From assembly GCA_021432605.1 (NCBI GenBank), contig MU271150.1:1364001-1428000 (forward strand): a DNA stretch of 64,000 nt. The letters run 5' to 3'. The DNA comes from Coniochaeta sp. PMI_546 (lineage: Eukaryota; Ascomycota; Sordariomycetes; Coniochaetales; Coniochaetaceae). Positions 36,300 to 48,300 of this stretch are shown piece by piece. Made by a program: the position numbers and the translations under genes. The notes under the pieces are model-generated. The model did not search any database, was not told the DNA's origin, and worked only from the letters and a program-made list of their open reading frames with translations. Position 1 is the first letter of the stretch. Each line of letters begins with the position of its first letter.

Positions 36300-36652
36300 T
36301 GTGATACGTCGAAAAGTGTTTCTCTGTCGTCTGGACGGCTGGTGCACAGAGTTATATAGGGCCTGGGCGAGGAGTGCAATGGGAGGTAGACGATGTAGGT
36401 GGATGAACTATGCTGGGCAGGCAGTATGTATATGGAGATTGAGAGTGAGGTCCTCCGATGCCAGGCGGGGGGGGACTGGCACCTCTCGAGGTCGAGCAAC
36501 TTTTTTGCGGGGCCGTTATCGATTACCTGATAACGATAAGTGACTTATTCATCGTCACTGCCCATGTATGATGGACGGGGAACTCACTTCTCGAGATTTA
36601 CTATTGACTACGAACTAAGTTTATCAAGACGGATTGTCATAAATTTCCGCTC
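36300..36652. promoter_or_regulatory. Divergent promoter region, slx9 / uba4
   Basis: Only 353 bp separate the two starts, so the promoters probably overlap. An inverted CGTTATCG...CTGATAACGATA pair (about 36514-36540) is visible midway. Confidence 0.45.
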
Positions 36653-38164
36653 ATGGACGGTCTCGACCGTGCCGTCGCCGTACTAAGGGGACGCGTCGAA
36701 ACAGCAGAGAAGGAACTCAGGGATCTCAAGGCACAGCTTGCTCAGGCGGAAGAATTGGCACAGGAGGCGAGGAGAAAAGAAACCAGCAACGGCCTATGGA
36801 AATGGCCGTTAGAAGCCGATGAGTACGAGCGTTATGGGAGGCAGATGATCTTGCCGGGGTTCGGCGTTCAAGGTGAGCTTGTGTGAAGCTCAGTTCAATG
36901 CTCAGAAAGCAGACCTGAGACTAATCCATTTCCAGGCCAAGTTCAACTTAAGAATGCAGGCGTCCTCATTGTCGGCGCCGGTGGACTCGGCTGTCCAGCA
37001 GCAGCATATCTCGCTGGGGCCGGAGTTGGGACCATTGGTATTGTAGACGGTGACACCGTCGAGGCTTCGAACTTGCACCGTCAAATCGCCCATACCACAT
37101 TTCGTCTCGGCGCTACTAAGGCATACAGTTTGTACCGCTACTTACACGATCTCAACCCGCTGCCAGAGTATAAGCTGTATGAGGAGAACTTGACGCCAGG
37201 AAATGCAGAACGCATCGTCGGCCAATACGACGTCGTTCTAGACTGTACCGATAACCCGGCCACTCGGTACTTGATATCAGACATCTGCGTGCTGCTTGGC
37301 AAGCCACTCGTATCTGCCTCTGCCCTACGCACAGATGGCCAGCTGATTGTCCTGAATTGCCCTCCGGCACCCCAGGGCTCCAAGGGTAGCCCGTGCTATA
37401 GGTGCGTGTTCCCACAACCACCTCCGCCGGCGAGCATTCTGAGCTGTGGAGAAGGAGGTGTCCTGGGTCCCGCCGTGGGTACGATGGGCGTCTTGCAGGC
37501 CGGTGAGGCCATCAAAATCATCGTCCGAGGCCAACATCTCCTAAACCATGCGGACGCACACCCTACGCCTGATGCGATACCTTCGCCATCCCTCCTCCTG
37601 TTCTCCTCGCCATTGGCTGGACCTCCGTCCTTACGCACCGTTCGGATGCGCAGTCGACGAGCAGACTGCTATGCATGCTCGGGTTCGTCAAACCTGACAC
37701 TGGAGTCCCTGAGCGATGGGTCAGTAATGGACTACGTCCAATTTTGTGGCGGTATTCCACCGCCGGAGTCTGCCCTCTCGGCCGAGGAGCGCGTCGCGGC
37801 CTCGGAGTATGCTACAGCTCTACGCAGCGAAAGAAGAGACCACTTGCTCCTCGATGTGCGGGAGCCGGAGCACTTCGGCATTGCTTCCATCGACGGCGCA
37901 GTCAACGTCCCATTCTCACAATGGAATCAAAGTATGAACGGCGGAGCGGACGGGGCCCAGGTACTGCCCGAGTGGCTCCCGCCTACACTGCCGGACGATG
38001 CCCCTATCTACGTCGTATGTCGGGTCGGCAATGATTCTCAACTTGCCACGAGGCGATTGAAAGAGATGGGCTTGGGTGGCGACGGAAAGAGGTTCATTGG
38101 CGACATCAGGGGCGGCATGAAGGCCTGGAAGGAAGAAGTCGATAAGAATATGCCGTTCACGTAA
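36653..38164 (+). CDS. uba4: Adenylyltransferase and sulfurtransferase UBA4 (MOCS3-type)
   Basis: Exons 36653-36872 and 36936-38164 give 482 residues. After a coiled-coil N-terminus (AEKELRDLKAQLAQAEELAQ) lies an E1-like ThiF/MoeB domain: ERYGRQMILPGFGVQGQVQL, nucleotide loop VLIVGAGGLGCPAAAYLAGA, NLHRQIAH, DCTDNPATRYLISD. It has two CxxC zinc pairs (CYRC and CYAC) and the CGEGGVLGP segment with the adenylation-domain Cys. A C-terminal rhodanese domain (about 355-480) ends with the persulfide Cys in YVVCRVGNDSQLA. Uba4 adenylates and thiocarboxylates Urm1, supplying sulfur for tRNA wobble-uridine thiolation and protein urmylation; in filamentous fungi the same protein (CnxF) also activates the molybdopterin synthase small subunit. 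All catalytic residues appear intact. Confidence 0.96.
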
Positions 38165-38481
38165 TACCGCTTGCAATCTTCCCATGCATAGAGTACGCAG
38201 AATGAGAAATGAGCAGTGAAAGTTGAGGGTGTGTTCAAGAGGAGTCTTGTCATTTCGCTTCCCAGTTGTATGTGCCCGGTCTGCCTATGGTACACTGAGA
38301 GGAAGGTCCGTAGTAACGCCAGTGAGGAGATAAGAAAACCTTCAAGCAATGAGAGTGGCTATAGTAGCCTCCGAAATAGATATGCCGAGTTTGGGCATGG
38401 CTGCCCACAGGCCCAAATACTTGCTCCGGCCAATCTTTTCGGCCGACAAGCACCTCCACGGCGTCAACAGTCACCCAATCC

Positions 38482-39324
38482 TTATACGAACGTCGTCCGC
38501 TTCTTGTTGAAAGCCCGCTGGTCCTTCAACCACTGCCGGTAGCCAGCTACACTAGAGATCTTCTCACCGTAAAAGTCAGGGACTATCAGAACCAGTTAGT
38601 AAAGCCGTGCTCACGGACCACCCGCCCGCACTCCAATCGTGAACGTACCAGGATTGCCCGCCGAGCTGTTACTGGGATCAACCCGATTCTTCTTGACCCT
38701 CGCGAAGAACTGCACCTCCTTGACGGTCATCTGGTTCTTGTATTTCCTATTGATAGCGTAGAAAACCTGACTGCCCAGACTGGGTCCCACGAGCCATCCC
38801 AGAGCCGCGGAGGCGAACACCATCAGGCCGAGGGTGATCATGGGGTCCAGCGGAATCTGTGAGACCAGAGCGTCGGCTGCGCCGGTCGTGAGGACTAGGG
38901 CTCCACCGGTGCCGGCTGCGAGCGAGGAGGCGACGCTGAACAGCAGCTGCCACCGCCGGCGCGACTTGCGCAGCCGGAAGAAGGTGTTCCAGTCCAGCGG
39001 CGGCTCGCCGGGGTTGGCGCTGGCTGCTTGGGCGGATTTGGCGGCCACCTGTGCGGCTGCGGCTGCGTCGGCATCGTGGTCCGTCGCTTGGGTGCGGGCG
39101 AGGGAGGGGGAGGTCGAGATCTGGCGGATGAGGGTAGATGGGGCTGGAGACTGCTTCGGAGCTGTGCATGTTGCCTGGCGGTTGCTGCGCGAGATGGAGA
39201 GCGGTGTGGCGGCCTTGTAGGTCGAGTACGGGCAGACATGACCGCTGCGAATGATACGAGCGGGTTGGATGGATGGGCGGCCAACTCCGACCCGGAGCAT
39301 GGATGTGGTTGTTGAGGTCAACAT
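38482..39324 (-). CDS. pam17: Presequence translocase-associated motor subunit PAM17
   Basis: Exons 38649-39324 and 38482-38582 give 258 residues. An N-terminal presequence rich in S, T and R (MLTSTTTSMLRVGVGRPSIQ) is followed by the Pam17 core PPLDWNTFFRLRKSRRRWQL. Two membrane spans follow (FSVASSLAAGTGGALVL and MITLGLMVFASAALGWLVG) and flank the strongly conserved VSQIPLDP loop. Then come KEVQFFARVKKNRVDPS and the C-terminal NPVPDFYGEKISSVAGYRQW. The intron has GTACGT, TTTACTAAC and GATAG signals and splits NPG|V. Pam17 sits in the inner membrane with the TIM23 complex and supports the Hsp70 import motor. Met at 39324 was chosen over an upstream in-frame Met at 39363 because it opens the presequence. 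Convergent with uba4. Confidence 0.95.
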
Positions 39325-40045
39325 GATAATGGACGTGTTTGTTGGCAGTCCAACAGATATCAATGGGTTTCAATCAGATCGAGGTGATGCTTGGGAAGAG
39401 AAGTAAAGAAAGGGAATGAGTGGAGATTGGTAGTTTTCACGTTGAGCTTCCACCGAGCTGGTCTAGAGCTTTCGACACTGGACGTCACATCACACGCCTT
39501 CCTTCCGAGCTTGAGGTTTTTGAGCTCCACGATGCTCGCTTAGGCGGGGACGCTAAGAGACGCGATAGACGCTGTCACTGTACTAGCTAGCGGGGCAGAT
39601 TGCTCCACATTATTTGTCCTTCGATATCAAAGTCTCTGAAACTACCTTGTACATTCTGAGTTACATTGGCTTTCATGTCACCCTCAGCTGGAGGGAGGCT
39701 GTCCAATGCTTGCTTACTGCAAACATATCCACGGGAAGCACTACAGGCCATGTGTGCTGGGAATATTGATAGTGGACTTCAATCACCGGGAGCTCTGGCC
39801 CAACCAGCTTACCACTACTTAGGACCTTGTCGCCCGTCTTCCTCCTTCACTTGCACTTCAACATCCTTTCTTCTTTGCTTGTCTCCAGTATCACATTTCA
39901 CTTATCTCAACAGCGTCGTAGTACCGGTCACTTGGCAGGGTGACGATAGAGCCCTCGCCACGAGCGACGATCGATAGCTATATACACGCTCTACCGTCAA
40001 GCAGTTCTTTATAGAGTTTGGGTTCATGCTCCTATTGATAGTTAG
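39325..40045. other. Intergenic region upstream of pam17
   Basis: A 721-bp gap holding the pam17 promoter and the 3' end of the GH171 gene. ORFs here are small and unrecognised. Confidence 0.35.
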
Positions 40046-41407
40046 CTAATACAACAAATACTTTGCTCTCTTCTGCTTGAACGCCTCTAAGCCCGGCGTC
40101 CATGCAGCTCTTATCTCGTCTGGTGTCAGACCACTCTCAATGCCCTCCCTGATCAGCGGCGACCCCGTGAGGACATCGACATCATACAGCGTTTTCGAGG
40201 AACCGCTATAGATCCAATGAAACGCCCCGGTCGTGATTCCGTCGCCAGTCGTGTTATCCACAGTATACAACTTCCGCGCCGTGTACAGCAGCGACACACC
40301 GACAAAAACTGGATCGAATGCCTGATAATCGCCCTCGCCGCCGAGCTGCACGTACGTCTGCAGCCCGCACGAACTCTGAGCGTTGAACTTGGACGTGGTC
40401 GGCGTGAAGCAAGCAAAGCGGTAGTTGGTATGGGGAATGCCCAGGTCGCGCATGGACAGAGCCCACGTCTCGTCCTTGATCCACGGGGCACCCAACAGCT
40501 CGAACGGCCGAGTCGTCCCCCGTCCCTCCGACATGCTCGTGCCCTCGAACATGCAAGCTCCAGGGTAAATCGCGGCGGTATCGGGCGTCGGCATGTTGGG
40601 TGACGGCATGACCCATGGCAAGCCCGTCTGGGCGAAGGTCATGGACCGCTCCCAGTTCTTCATGGGGATGACTTGCAGGTCGAGCGGGGCCGGGTTGTTG
40701 GACGCCTCGGCGATCCAGCCCTCGCCGACAAACATCTTGGCCAGCTCGCCGGTCGTCATGCCGTGGGCCTGGGCTATTGCGCGCCGGCCCACGTACGAGG
40801 TGATGAAGGACTCGTTGAGCACGGGCCCGAAGGCGTTGAGACCCGTGATGGGGTTCGGCCGGTCGAGGGCGACGAAGCTGACGTTCATGGCGGCCGCGGC
40901 GACCATTGTGTCATACATGGCCCAGACATCTGTGTCTCACATCAACGTGTTTCCTTGACGGATGTCCGAGGGAGGAAACTTACACGTATAAAACCTCGCC
41001 CCGACGTCCTGGATGTCATACAACACTGTGTCCGCACCCGAGTCCCGGATGTAGCCCATCAAGACGGTAGTATTGACATTGTACGCGTCGTAGACCGTCA
41101 GGCCCGTCTTCGGATCCACGAATGTCGATTGGCCGCCTCCAGCCTGCGAGGTGCCGCGGAAGCCGTGCTCGGGGCCCATGACGCCCACGAGATCCACCTT
41201 GCCGGAGGCGACCATAACGTCGACCCCGAGATCCAGCTCCGGCGTAACGCCCGTGGGATTCGTGAGGACCAGTACTTTGCGCCCCTGCAGGGGTGCATAG
41301 TCGGAGGCGATGAAGAGGTCAAGTCCCGTTTTGACCTTGCCGCAACTGGAGGCTGAGGCTGACGCAGCCGTGACGAGAATCGCGACGAATGAGGCGAGAA
41401 GATGCAT
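40046..41407 (-). CDS. Secreted GH171 (NamZ / DUF1343) exo-beta-N-acetylmuramidase-like enzyme
   Basis: Exons 40984-41407 and 40046-40929 give 435 residues. The N-terminus MHLLASFVAILVTAASASAS is a clear signal peptide. The mature protein has the DUF1343 signatures in order: GRKVLVLTNPTGV, GVMGPEHGFRGTSQAGGG, TGLTVYDAYN, DTVLYDIQDVGARFYTY (completed across the intron), FVALDRPNPITG, GRRAIAQAHGMTTGELAKMF and PSPNMPTPDTAAIYPGACMF. Bacterial NamZ proteins release N-acetylmuramic acid from non-reducing ends of peptidoglycan chains. The Glu-His pair of the GPEHG motif, reported as essential there, is intact. A secreted fungal version would act on bacterial wall fragments outside the cell. The eukaryotic intron and signal peptide show domestication. 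Bacterial origin by transfer is inferred; the substrate is untested here. Confidence 0.92.
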
Positions 41408-42341
41408 CCTGACGGCCTGTCACCTTTGAACCTGCAGAGCACCACTTGGAACTGGCGACATGACCCTCTTTGGGGGGCTCGTCGCTTGTTGTTATGCTTC
41501 TTACCCCCGACGAGGATCTTCTTCGATAACCGGAATTTCTCGCCGAGTTGGACCAACTAGACCCTTTCCCAACACGAGCAACACAATAGCACCGTTCGGG
41601 AACTCTTACGCCGACGTCTAAGTGTGCGCCCCCGCAGACTGGCATCAGAAGATCGTGAAGCGGCGATCTCCCCGCTATGTAACGTTTCGGTGAAGCTAGT
41701 TTGGCCTCCGTCGCTTTAGAAGCCGCAGCCTCGGAAAAAGTTCAAGCGCTCGCCAACTAGGACACGCTCCCGTTGCTAGCATACTGGATACTAATATTGG
41801 GTGTACGGAGGGTGGAGACGAGAACGATCCCTTCCTCGCCTAGCGTGGACGCATTCCGTATTGGCGGGAAGGTAGCTGTAGCAACAGCAGCAATCGATCG
41901 ACAAAGCCGAATACTCTGCAGTATGAAGACTTGCAGTATCCTGTACTCGACAATGCCTCTTAGTGTTATGTTAGTGTATGGCTAGCTCGCCAATGCTACC
42001 CTAGTTTCAGGAGGTCACATAACTTTGTAAATCATTCGTCATGGCAAATGTAGGTCCCTCTTTCTGACCTCGACGGTATAAGTAATCACCGAACTAATAG
42101 CCAGGTGGCTGACCACCAGCGAATCCTCGGTATTGTACATTTTGCATTTTTGCTGTATTTGAGACGTAGTACCTTGTTCGTCCCTTAGAGTGTCCGTCCA
42201 CCTTGCCTCTTCAGCCTTCACTTTAAGCAGCTTACATTGCCCTAGCAGCTTCGACGAGGTATAAAGTCTCATCTGTATTTCATCTCACATCCCTGTCATC
42301 CAGGAGACCAAAGTTCTAATTACCTGAACCTGTCATCCCTC
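41408..42341. other. Intergenic region between dis3 and the GH171 gene
   Basis: A 934-bp gap between two leftward genes, holding the GH171 promoter and the dis3 3' UTR. No supportable coding sequence. Confidence 0.35.
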
Positions 42342-45300
42342 CTACGCCCTGACAAGCTCCATCTTCACCCCCCTCTTACCAGTAACCTCGTCCTTCTGAT
42401 CCGACACCTTGACAACAACCTTCTGGAACAGCTCCACCCTCTCCGTCCTGCTGCCCGAGATACTAAGCACATAGTTCTCGGCATCAAACTCAGCCGCCGG
42501 CTCGGGCTCCGCCAAGTCCCGCAGTCTGATCAACCCCTCGATACCAAACCTCGGCACCAGCACCACGAACCCATTGCTGAAGATCTTGATGACAAAGGCA
42601 TCCTCCTCCGCCGCCGGGCGGCCCCGCAGCGCCTGCCCGACGTAGTACGCTATGCTCGCCCGCCCAGCCATCTGCGCGTTGCGGTGCCGGACGTTGATGT
42701 TCTTGCACACCGCCTCGAGACGTCCGCGGCTGCGGACCGAAGGGTCGACGGCCTCGTACCCGATGGCGGCGGCGAGCTGCCGGTGGGCGACGAGATCGGC
42801 GTACCGCCGGATGGGAGAGGTGAAGTGCGTGTAGATCTCGGACGCCAGGCCGTAGTGGCGGAACTCCGGGTAGGCCTGCGTGCCGGAGCAGAAATACTCT
42901 GCGCTCATCATGCAGCGCGTCGCCATGATGCGCACGAGGGTGTTGAAGAAGGGTTCCTTGGGGTCGACGCAGGCGTCGAGGCTGTCGGCCAGGGCGCGGG
43001 ATGACTCGACGTTCAGGTCCAGGTTGCGCTTCGTCTTGAGCTGGTTGGCGAGTTCTTCAAAGTTGGTCTTGGGTGGGGCCGCGTGGCGGCGGAGGATGGC
43101 GGTCTGGGGAAAGGCTTGGTAGATTCGGCCGGCTACGCTGATGTTGGCCAACAGCATGAACTCTTCGACTAGGGAGTTGGTGTCGAGGAGTTGCTTGGTC
43201 TTGACGTCGATAGGGTCCGAGGTCTCGGATTCCATCTGGATCTTGACTTCTGGGGAGGACAGGCTCAGTGCGCCGGCATCCATGCGCTTTTGCCTGAGCT
43301 TCTTGGAGAGAGCGAGCAGCGTCCGAATACCTTGGGTGAGGTCGTCTTGTTGTGAGACATCGTCGATACGTAGCTGGGCTTCCTCGTAGCTGAAGGCTTC
43401 CCGCGATTTTATGACCGACTTTGTGAACCTGGAACTGACAATGTCTGCTGACGGCGACATCTCCCATATGACCGAGAAGGCGTAGCGCTCAACGTAAGGC
43501 TTCAGGGAGCAGAGATCTGTACCCAGGAGCATGGGCAACATGTCGATACGCTTGTCGACGAGGTAGACAGTAGTTCCGCGGATACTTGCCTCATTGTCCA
43601 TGGCGTTGTTCGGTTTGACGAAATGAGAGACGTCAGCAATGTGAACACCGACCTCAAAGTTGCCGTTCGGCAGAGGCCGAGCGTGTAGGGCGTCGTCAAT
43701 GTCTTGACAGCCAATAGGATCGATACTGCAGATGAGCAGTCCACGGAGATCTTCACGGTCTCTCCAACCTGGATCTTCTGTGCTAGCCGGGACTTTCCAG
43801 TCATGACCCTCTTTCGGTAGGCAGTCCAGCACCGTCTTCGGGAAAGGCCGGTACTGAACATCCCATTCGAGCAGCAGAGCCTCCGTCTCGGCAGCCTTTG
43901 TCTCCAACTCGCCCAGTGACCTGACCAGATGACCGACAGGGTGTCGCGAGTCCCTATCCCAGGCGTCGATAGCCACCAAAAGCCGCTTGCCGAGCAACTC
44001 GGCGACCTGCCTGGTACGTAGACGGATCTTGGGTATCTTCTTGTCCATCGGAATCAAGAACACCGTATCCTGCTTCCTGCCTTGACTTGCCGAGCTGACC
44101 GCCGACTGGTCGATATGGCCGACGTATTGACGCCAGTTGCGCTTGATTACGCCGACAACCCTTGCCGTGGGCTGCGCAAGAGCCTCAGAGGCCTTGCTCT
44201 GCGTGCGCTTGACTTCTTCTTGAAGTGCCTTCCTCTCCTTCTCAGAGATCAAGTCCCCCGCTTCTTCCGTATCTGGATTCTCGTTCTTGGTTATGGTATC
44301 TTCCTCAATGACCTTGGACGACGGCTCCTTCCATTGATCCTTGGGAAGCACCTCAACGACAACCACATCGCCGTCGATGGCGCGGTTGATGTTCTCTCTG
44401 CCCAAAATAAGTAGCGCCTTCGGGAAAGCCGGCACCCGGATGGAGCCTTCTAGATAGTTGTAGGGCGAGACATTGAATATGCCTTGATGGAGGAGACCAG
44501 CTTTAACTCCAGTCATCATCTTGGATAGACTTTGATACTCGGGATAGAGATGTTCGCCAGGCTTCCTATCCCTGGTGACGTCACGATCCTGTGCATCTGG
44601 TATCATATCAAGCAGCTTATCTCCATCCTTCAGCTGACCGACATACTCAGCCAAGGAGCATGCGTTGAGTCCCTCGGCTTTTGCTTTGCGCAGGTTATCC
44701 TTATCATTGCTGAGCATGACCACCGCCGGGACCTTCTTGGCCCTGGACGTCTTGGCCAGATGGTCACCGTACCACTTGACAGCTTTCCTGACGGCGCGGT
44801 CATTGCGGTCATTGACGGTCTCGCCTTCGTCGCGCGGCACGTAGGTCTCGAGGCGGAACTCGTTGAAGAAGACGTAGAAGCGCTTGTCCTCGCTCTTGGT
44901 GAGGCCGACGAGCCGGTTGTAGAGGGGCAGGGACCGGTTGCGCACCTCCTCGAGAACGATTTGAAGGACGACAACATCGTAGAATGCGGAGCTCTGCTCG
45001 AAGAGGTCCATGGCTGTTAGGAAGGCGTTGGTATCGGGGACTAGGTAGTGGCCTTGTGGAAACGTCTTGGTTCCCGCCGGCTTGTCCGATAGAACGAACG
45101 GTGTGACTATGCACGAGAGTCAGAGACAGAGAGAGAGAGAGAGAGGGAGGGAGACGAATGATCTTACGATCTCCAGCAGCATTTCTTGGCGCCGACTTGA
45201 GACATGCCTGGCAAAGGTTGGAGGAGCACGGAATGTCCTGGCGCAGGTAGACCTCGCGGACGATCTTCTGGACCTTGCCACTCTTGGTCGACCTGACGTA

Positions 45301-45363
45301 CACCTTGCTCGAGATGTTCTGGGCAAAAGGATCGGCACCCGCTGTACGCTTAAGACTAGCCAT
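42342..45363 (-). CDS. dis3: Exosome exo/endoribonuclease DIS3 (RRP44)
   Basis: Exons 45168-45363 and 42342-45106 give 986 residues. The N-terminal CR3-type Cys motif (CSSNLCQAC) is followed by the PIN endonuclease domain: HYLVPDTNAFLTAMDLFEQS, VVVLQIVLEEVRNRSLPLYN, NDRNDRAVRKAVKWYGDHL and VVMLSNDKDNLRKA, with its acidic residues in place. Cold-shock domains follow (FNVSPYNYLEGSIRVPAF, AIDGDVVVVEVLP). The RNB exonuclease domain carries CSIDPIGCQDIDDALHARPL and GVHIADVSHFVKPNN. The C-terminal S1 domain ends KRGVKMELVRA. DIS3 is the catalytic subunit of the nuclear and cytoplasmic exosome and degrades or trims RNA 3'-5'. The split start is assured by the conserved join GD-LTPFVLSDKPAGTKTF; an ATG inside exon 2 (MDLFEQ) is not the start. 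Intron 1 is built on a CT repeat. Confidence 0.97.
45128..45145. repeat. (GA)9 microsatellite inside dis3 intron 1
   Basis: On the coding (minus) strand this reads (CT)n and lies within the 61-nt intron between donor GTAAGATC and a TCTGAC branch-like site just before GTGCATAG. Length change here would alter intron size without changing the protein. Confidence 0.9.
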
Positions 45364-48300
45364 GTTGATTCTGCGCCAAAGATGAGACGGTGCAGCTTAC
45401 TATGTACGGCCAAGGTACAGTTGCTACAGGTCGTTCCTGCCCCACGAAGTTTTGAAGCCGCGATAGCTTGACAATATCTTATCGGGTGGTCTTATCGCTA
45501 GCCGCGGTGTGGGTAATTAAGCGCGTCTGTCTAGCGCGGTGGCCCAACCACCAGTGTCCACAGATTATCCGATGGTTGGCTTCAGAATGCCCACTTGACG
45601 TTTAATTTGTTACCGAAACACAAGCACCTTGGGGGCCGCCGGGAGAGCCTCTTTTGACGATCCACACAAGTCAGGAAAGAGGGTGTCGTCCGCAGTGTCG
45701 GTTCCAGTCACCTGGTGAGATTTCGGGAGGGCAACACAAAGGTTTAATTAAAGCTTTTAGCCGACTAGGTGCTTGCCTGCACAGCAGCCCTACATGTGCA
45801 GCGCTTCATCGAAGAAGGGTGTTACTCGATTCGTGCATGTCCAACACCAACTTCAGCCAAAAGCGACATCCCGAAATGGCCCTGGCTGACTGACTATCGA
45901 GTAAATCTTGCATTCTTGCAACTGAACTTAGCGGAAGACTGGTGCAATGCAATGGACGGCGGGACGCTTTCTGTGCCGGACTTCTTCTCCGGGGGGGATC
46001 GGACTCCAGGTGACACAGCAATGGAGATAATCGGCTATCTTATTAGCTTGCAATGGCGCTCAACGCTTATCGATTTCTTTCGTCATGATCCCCCCTCTTT
46101 CCGGGCCCAATTGGCCAACTCTCGCTTCATATCGACACAATGCAGTAAGTTGGCGGTAACGAGTAAGGATCTAGATGGCGTCTTGGCCTGCTTCATCGTC
46201 TTTCTTCATTAATTCTCGGCGGCCGACACATTAGGCTCACGCAAGCTCATCACCTACAACCATCTCGAGCATTTGATGTAAGCACGTCATGTCCGGGACC
46301 CACCTGTCGTTGCGAACCTATCTCCCCATCTCGCATGTCCGACGATGATGCTGAGAAGGGAAGTTGAAGCGTGGGAATTAATGAACCAAGCCAGGGTCAT
46401 ATGATCTGCGCGGATTCACCCGGCGCATTTTGCCAGATTACCAGCCTTTCTCGAGCCCCTTGCTAACCGTGCTTGCCTCGGCCTTGCGACGCTCGGGTTT
46501 TGGGGTCGCATCTGGGAGATCATCACCAGCCTATTATGACCTGAGCTTCTGGTCGTTTCTGTCGTTTATTGCGTGGAAAGTGGCCAAAGCTCTACGTAGA
46601 TCCATCGCCAACGGCGATCTGGAGTATCAAAGACACACGCCCACAATCGATGCCAAAAATAGAACGGTCCCATCGCCTGGATAAGATAAGATGCCGAAAC
46701 TGCCCGTTAACACGTGTACTGGACTCTATTCATACAGATTTCGACTTGTCGTCGGTCGCTCCGGCGAGCGTCAGGACTGCAGAGTTCGAGCAAATCAGTA
46801 CTAATGGAGACTCCGGATATTGATACACATTGAAGAGTTCAGGAGGACTGGAGCCCTCAGAGGCGCAGTCATTTCATGTTTGCAGTCAGGAGCGAACAGC
46901 CCGGCTCCCTCAGTGTGTTCTTCGGGGTTGGGACAACTCGACCTCGCGTAGTCGGCATCTGTAAGCTGCGTCATGATCTTATCAGCAACATCAGGCACTA
47001 TGTCGGCGCATTTGCGAGCGCAGCTTAAGATCCAAGCACTGTAGCTCAATATGACTGCAGATGAGATACGGCTGCGACTGGTGGGATAAGGCTTCTAGTG
47101 CCTTGTTACGAGCTAACCGCTTGTCCCCTCACTTTAGTTGATAACCACAAATGTGGGATGACCGGAGCGACGCACCTCGATGGTCACGCAGAAAAGGCAT
47201 CCCCAACATGCTGAGAAACATGTCACTTGGCGTTTGACCTATTGTTCCACAGGTGAAATATGAAAGTGCATAAACATTCCGTTGATAACTGCCTGATACT
47301 GGTTGGGTTGTCCCGGCATTGACGGCTAGCGTACTCCAGCCCGGCTTGGGAGAGCAGACAACCATCTTCATATCTGGGAAGGCGGGCCTCCTATGGGATG
47401 ATGCTGTGCGCCCCCACTTGCTGTTGGCGTCTCTAACCGGAGCTAGAGAGACCAACATCTGGGTCTGGCTCCGGCATGATGCGAGGTTGAACTCTCGGAG
47501 TGGTGTAGACCGCGGGAATGACTTACATATGATGGAGGCTGGAGAGACTTGTGCAACATTGCAGAGCAAAGGCAAGCGAGGATACGTTTCTCCCGGGTGG
47601 TTGGTACGTAGGTCAGGCTCCATCCGCTGGCCAGGACTGTGGTAAGGTAGGTTACACACATAACGAATAGAAGCGAAAGGTGAGGAGGCGAATGCAAGGG
47701 CGGGAACCTCCCGCACAATTGACTGCAAAAGAGTGCTGCAACAAGCAACGATAAGCTCCCTACTCCCCAGTTCCCGAAGCACTCACAAGGGCCAGTGGCA
47801 CTCGCAAGCGGAAAGGTCCCAGACGATCGTGGAGAAGCTGTGGGCGCTGTGAATACGGTAGCGGCCCACAAGCTCCGGCGGGTGCTGTAGCCTCCCGCGA
47901 GGCCTGTGGATGTGTGGAGGCATGTTGGACCGGTGGGTGTGAAGGGGGTGGGTGTCATGGGTGTGTTCAAGAATCAAGGTCTGGTGATGGGTTACGCCTC
48001 TGGCAACCTTTCCCTTGATGGATGGGCGGATGTGAGGGAGGACCGGGGCCAGGCATGGTGTGGTCTTTTCGATCTGGGGTTGCTCGATGCAGAGATTACA
48101 AGCCAAGCCCTGGTTTGGTCGTCTATGATCGTGATACTGATGGAAAGCGACGAGAGACCGGGGTCTGGAGCGCCTGCCTATGGGATAAGTATCCGCTATG
48201 CCTCATAGAATAGCTCCTATAGCGCCATCGAGACCTCTATCTCCGGCTGCCGTCAGTGAGAGATCCGAGGTGGCGCAAGAGAGACTCGGCTGGCTGTCCA

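Noticed and set aside
35483-36543. Two overlapping plus-strand ORFs (273 and 214 codons)
   Set aside because: Antisense to slx9, which matches its family along the whole length.
44524-45011. ATG at 45011 (MDLFEQ) as the dis3 start
   Set aside because: The conserved PIN segment (HYLVPDTNAFLTA) and the CR3 Cys motif lie upstream and join through intron 1 in phase.
47129-47782. 217-codon minus-strand ORF in the 8.4-kb desert
   Set aside because: No domain, signal peptide or repeat; an overlapping ORF of 175 codons lies in another frame on the same strand. Chance length is plausible.
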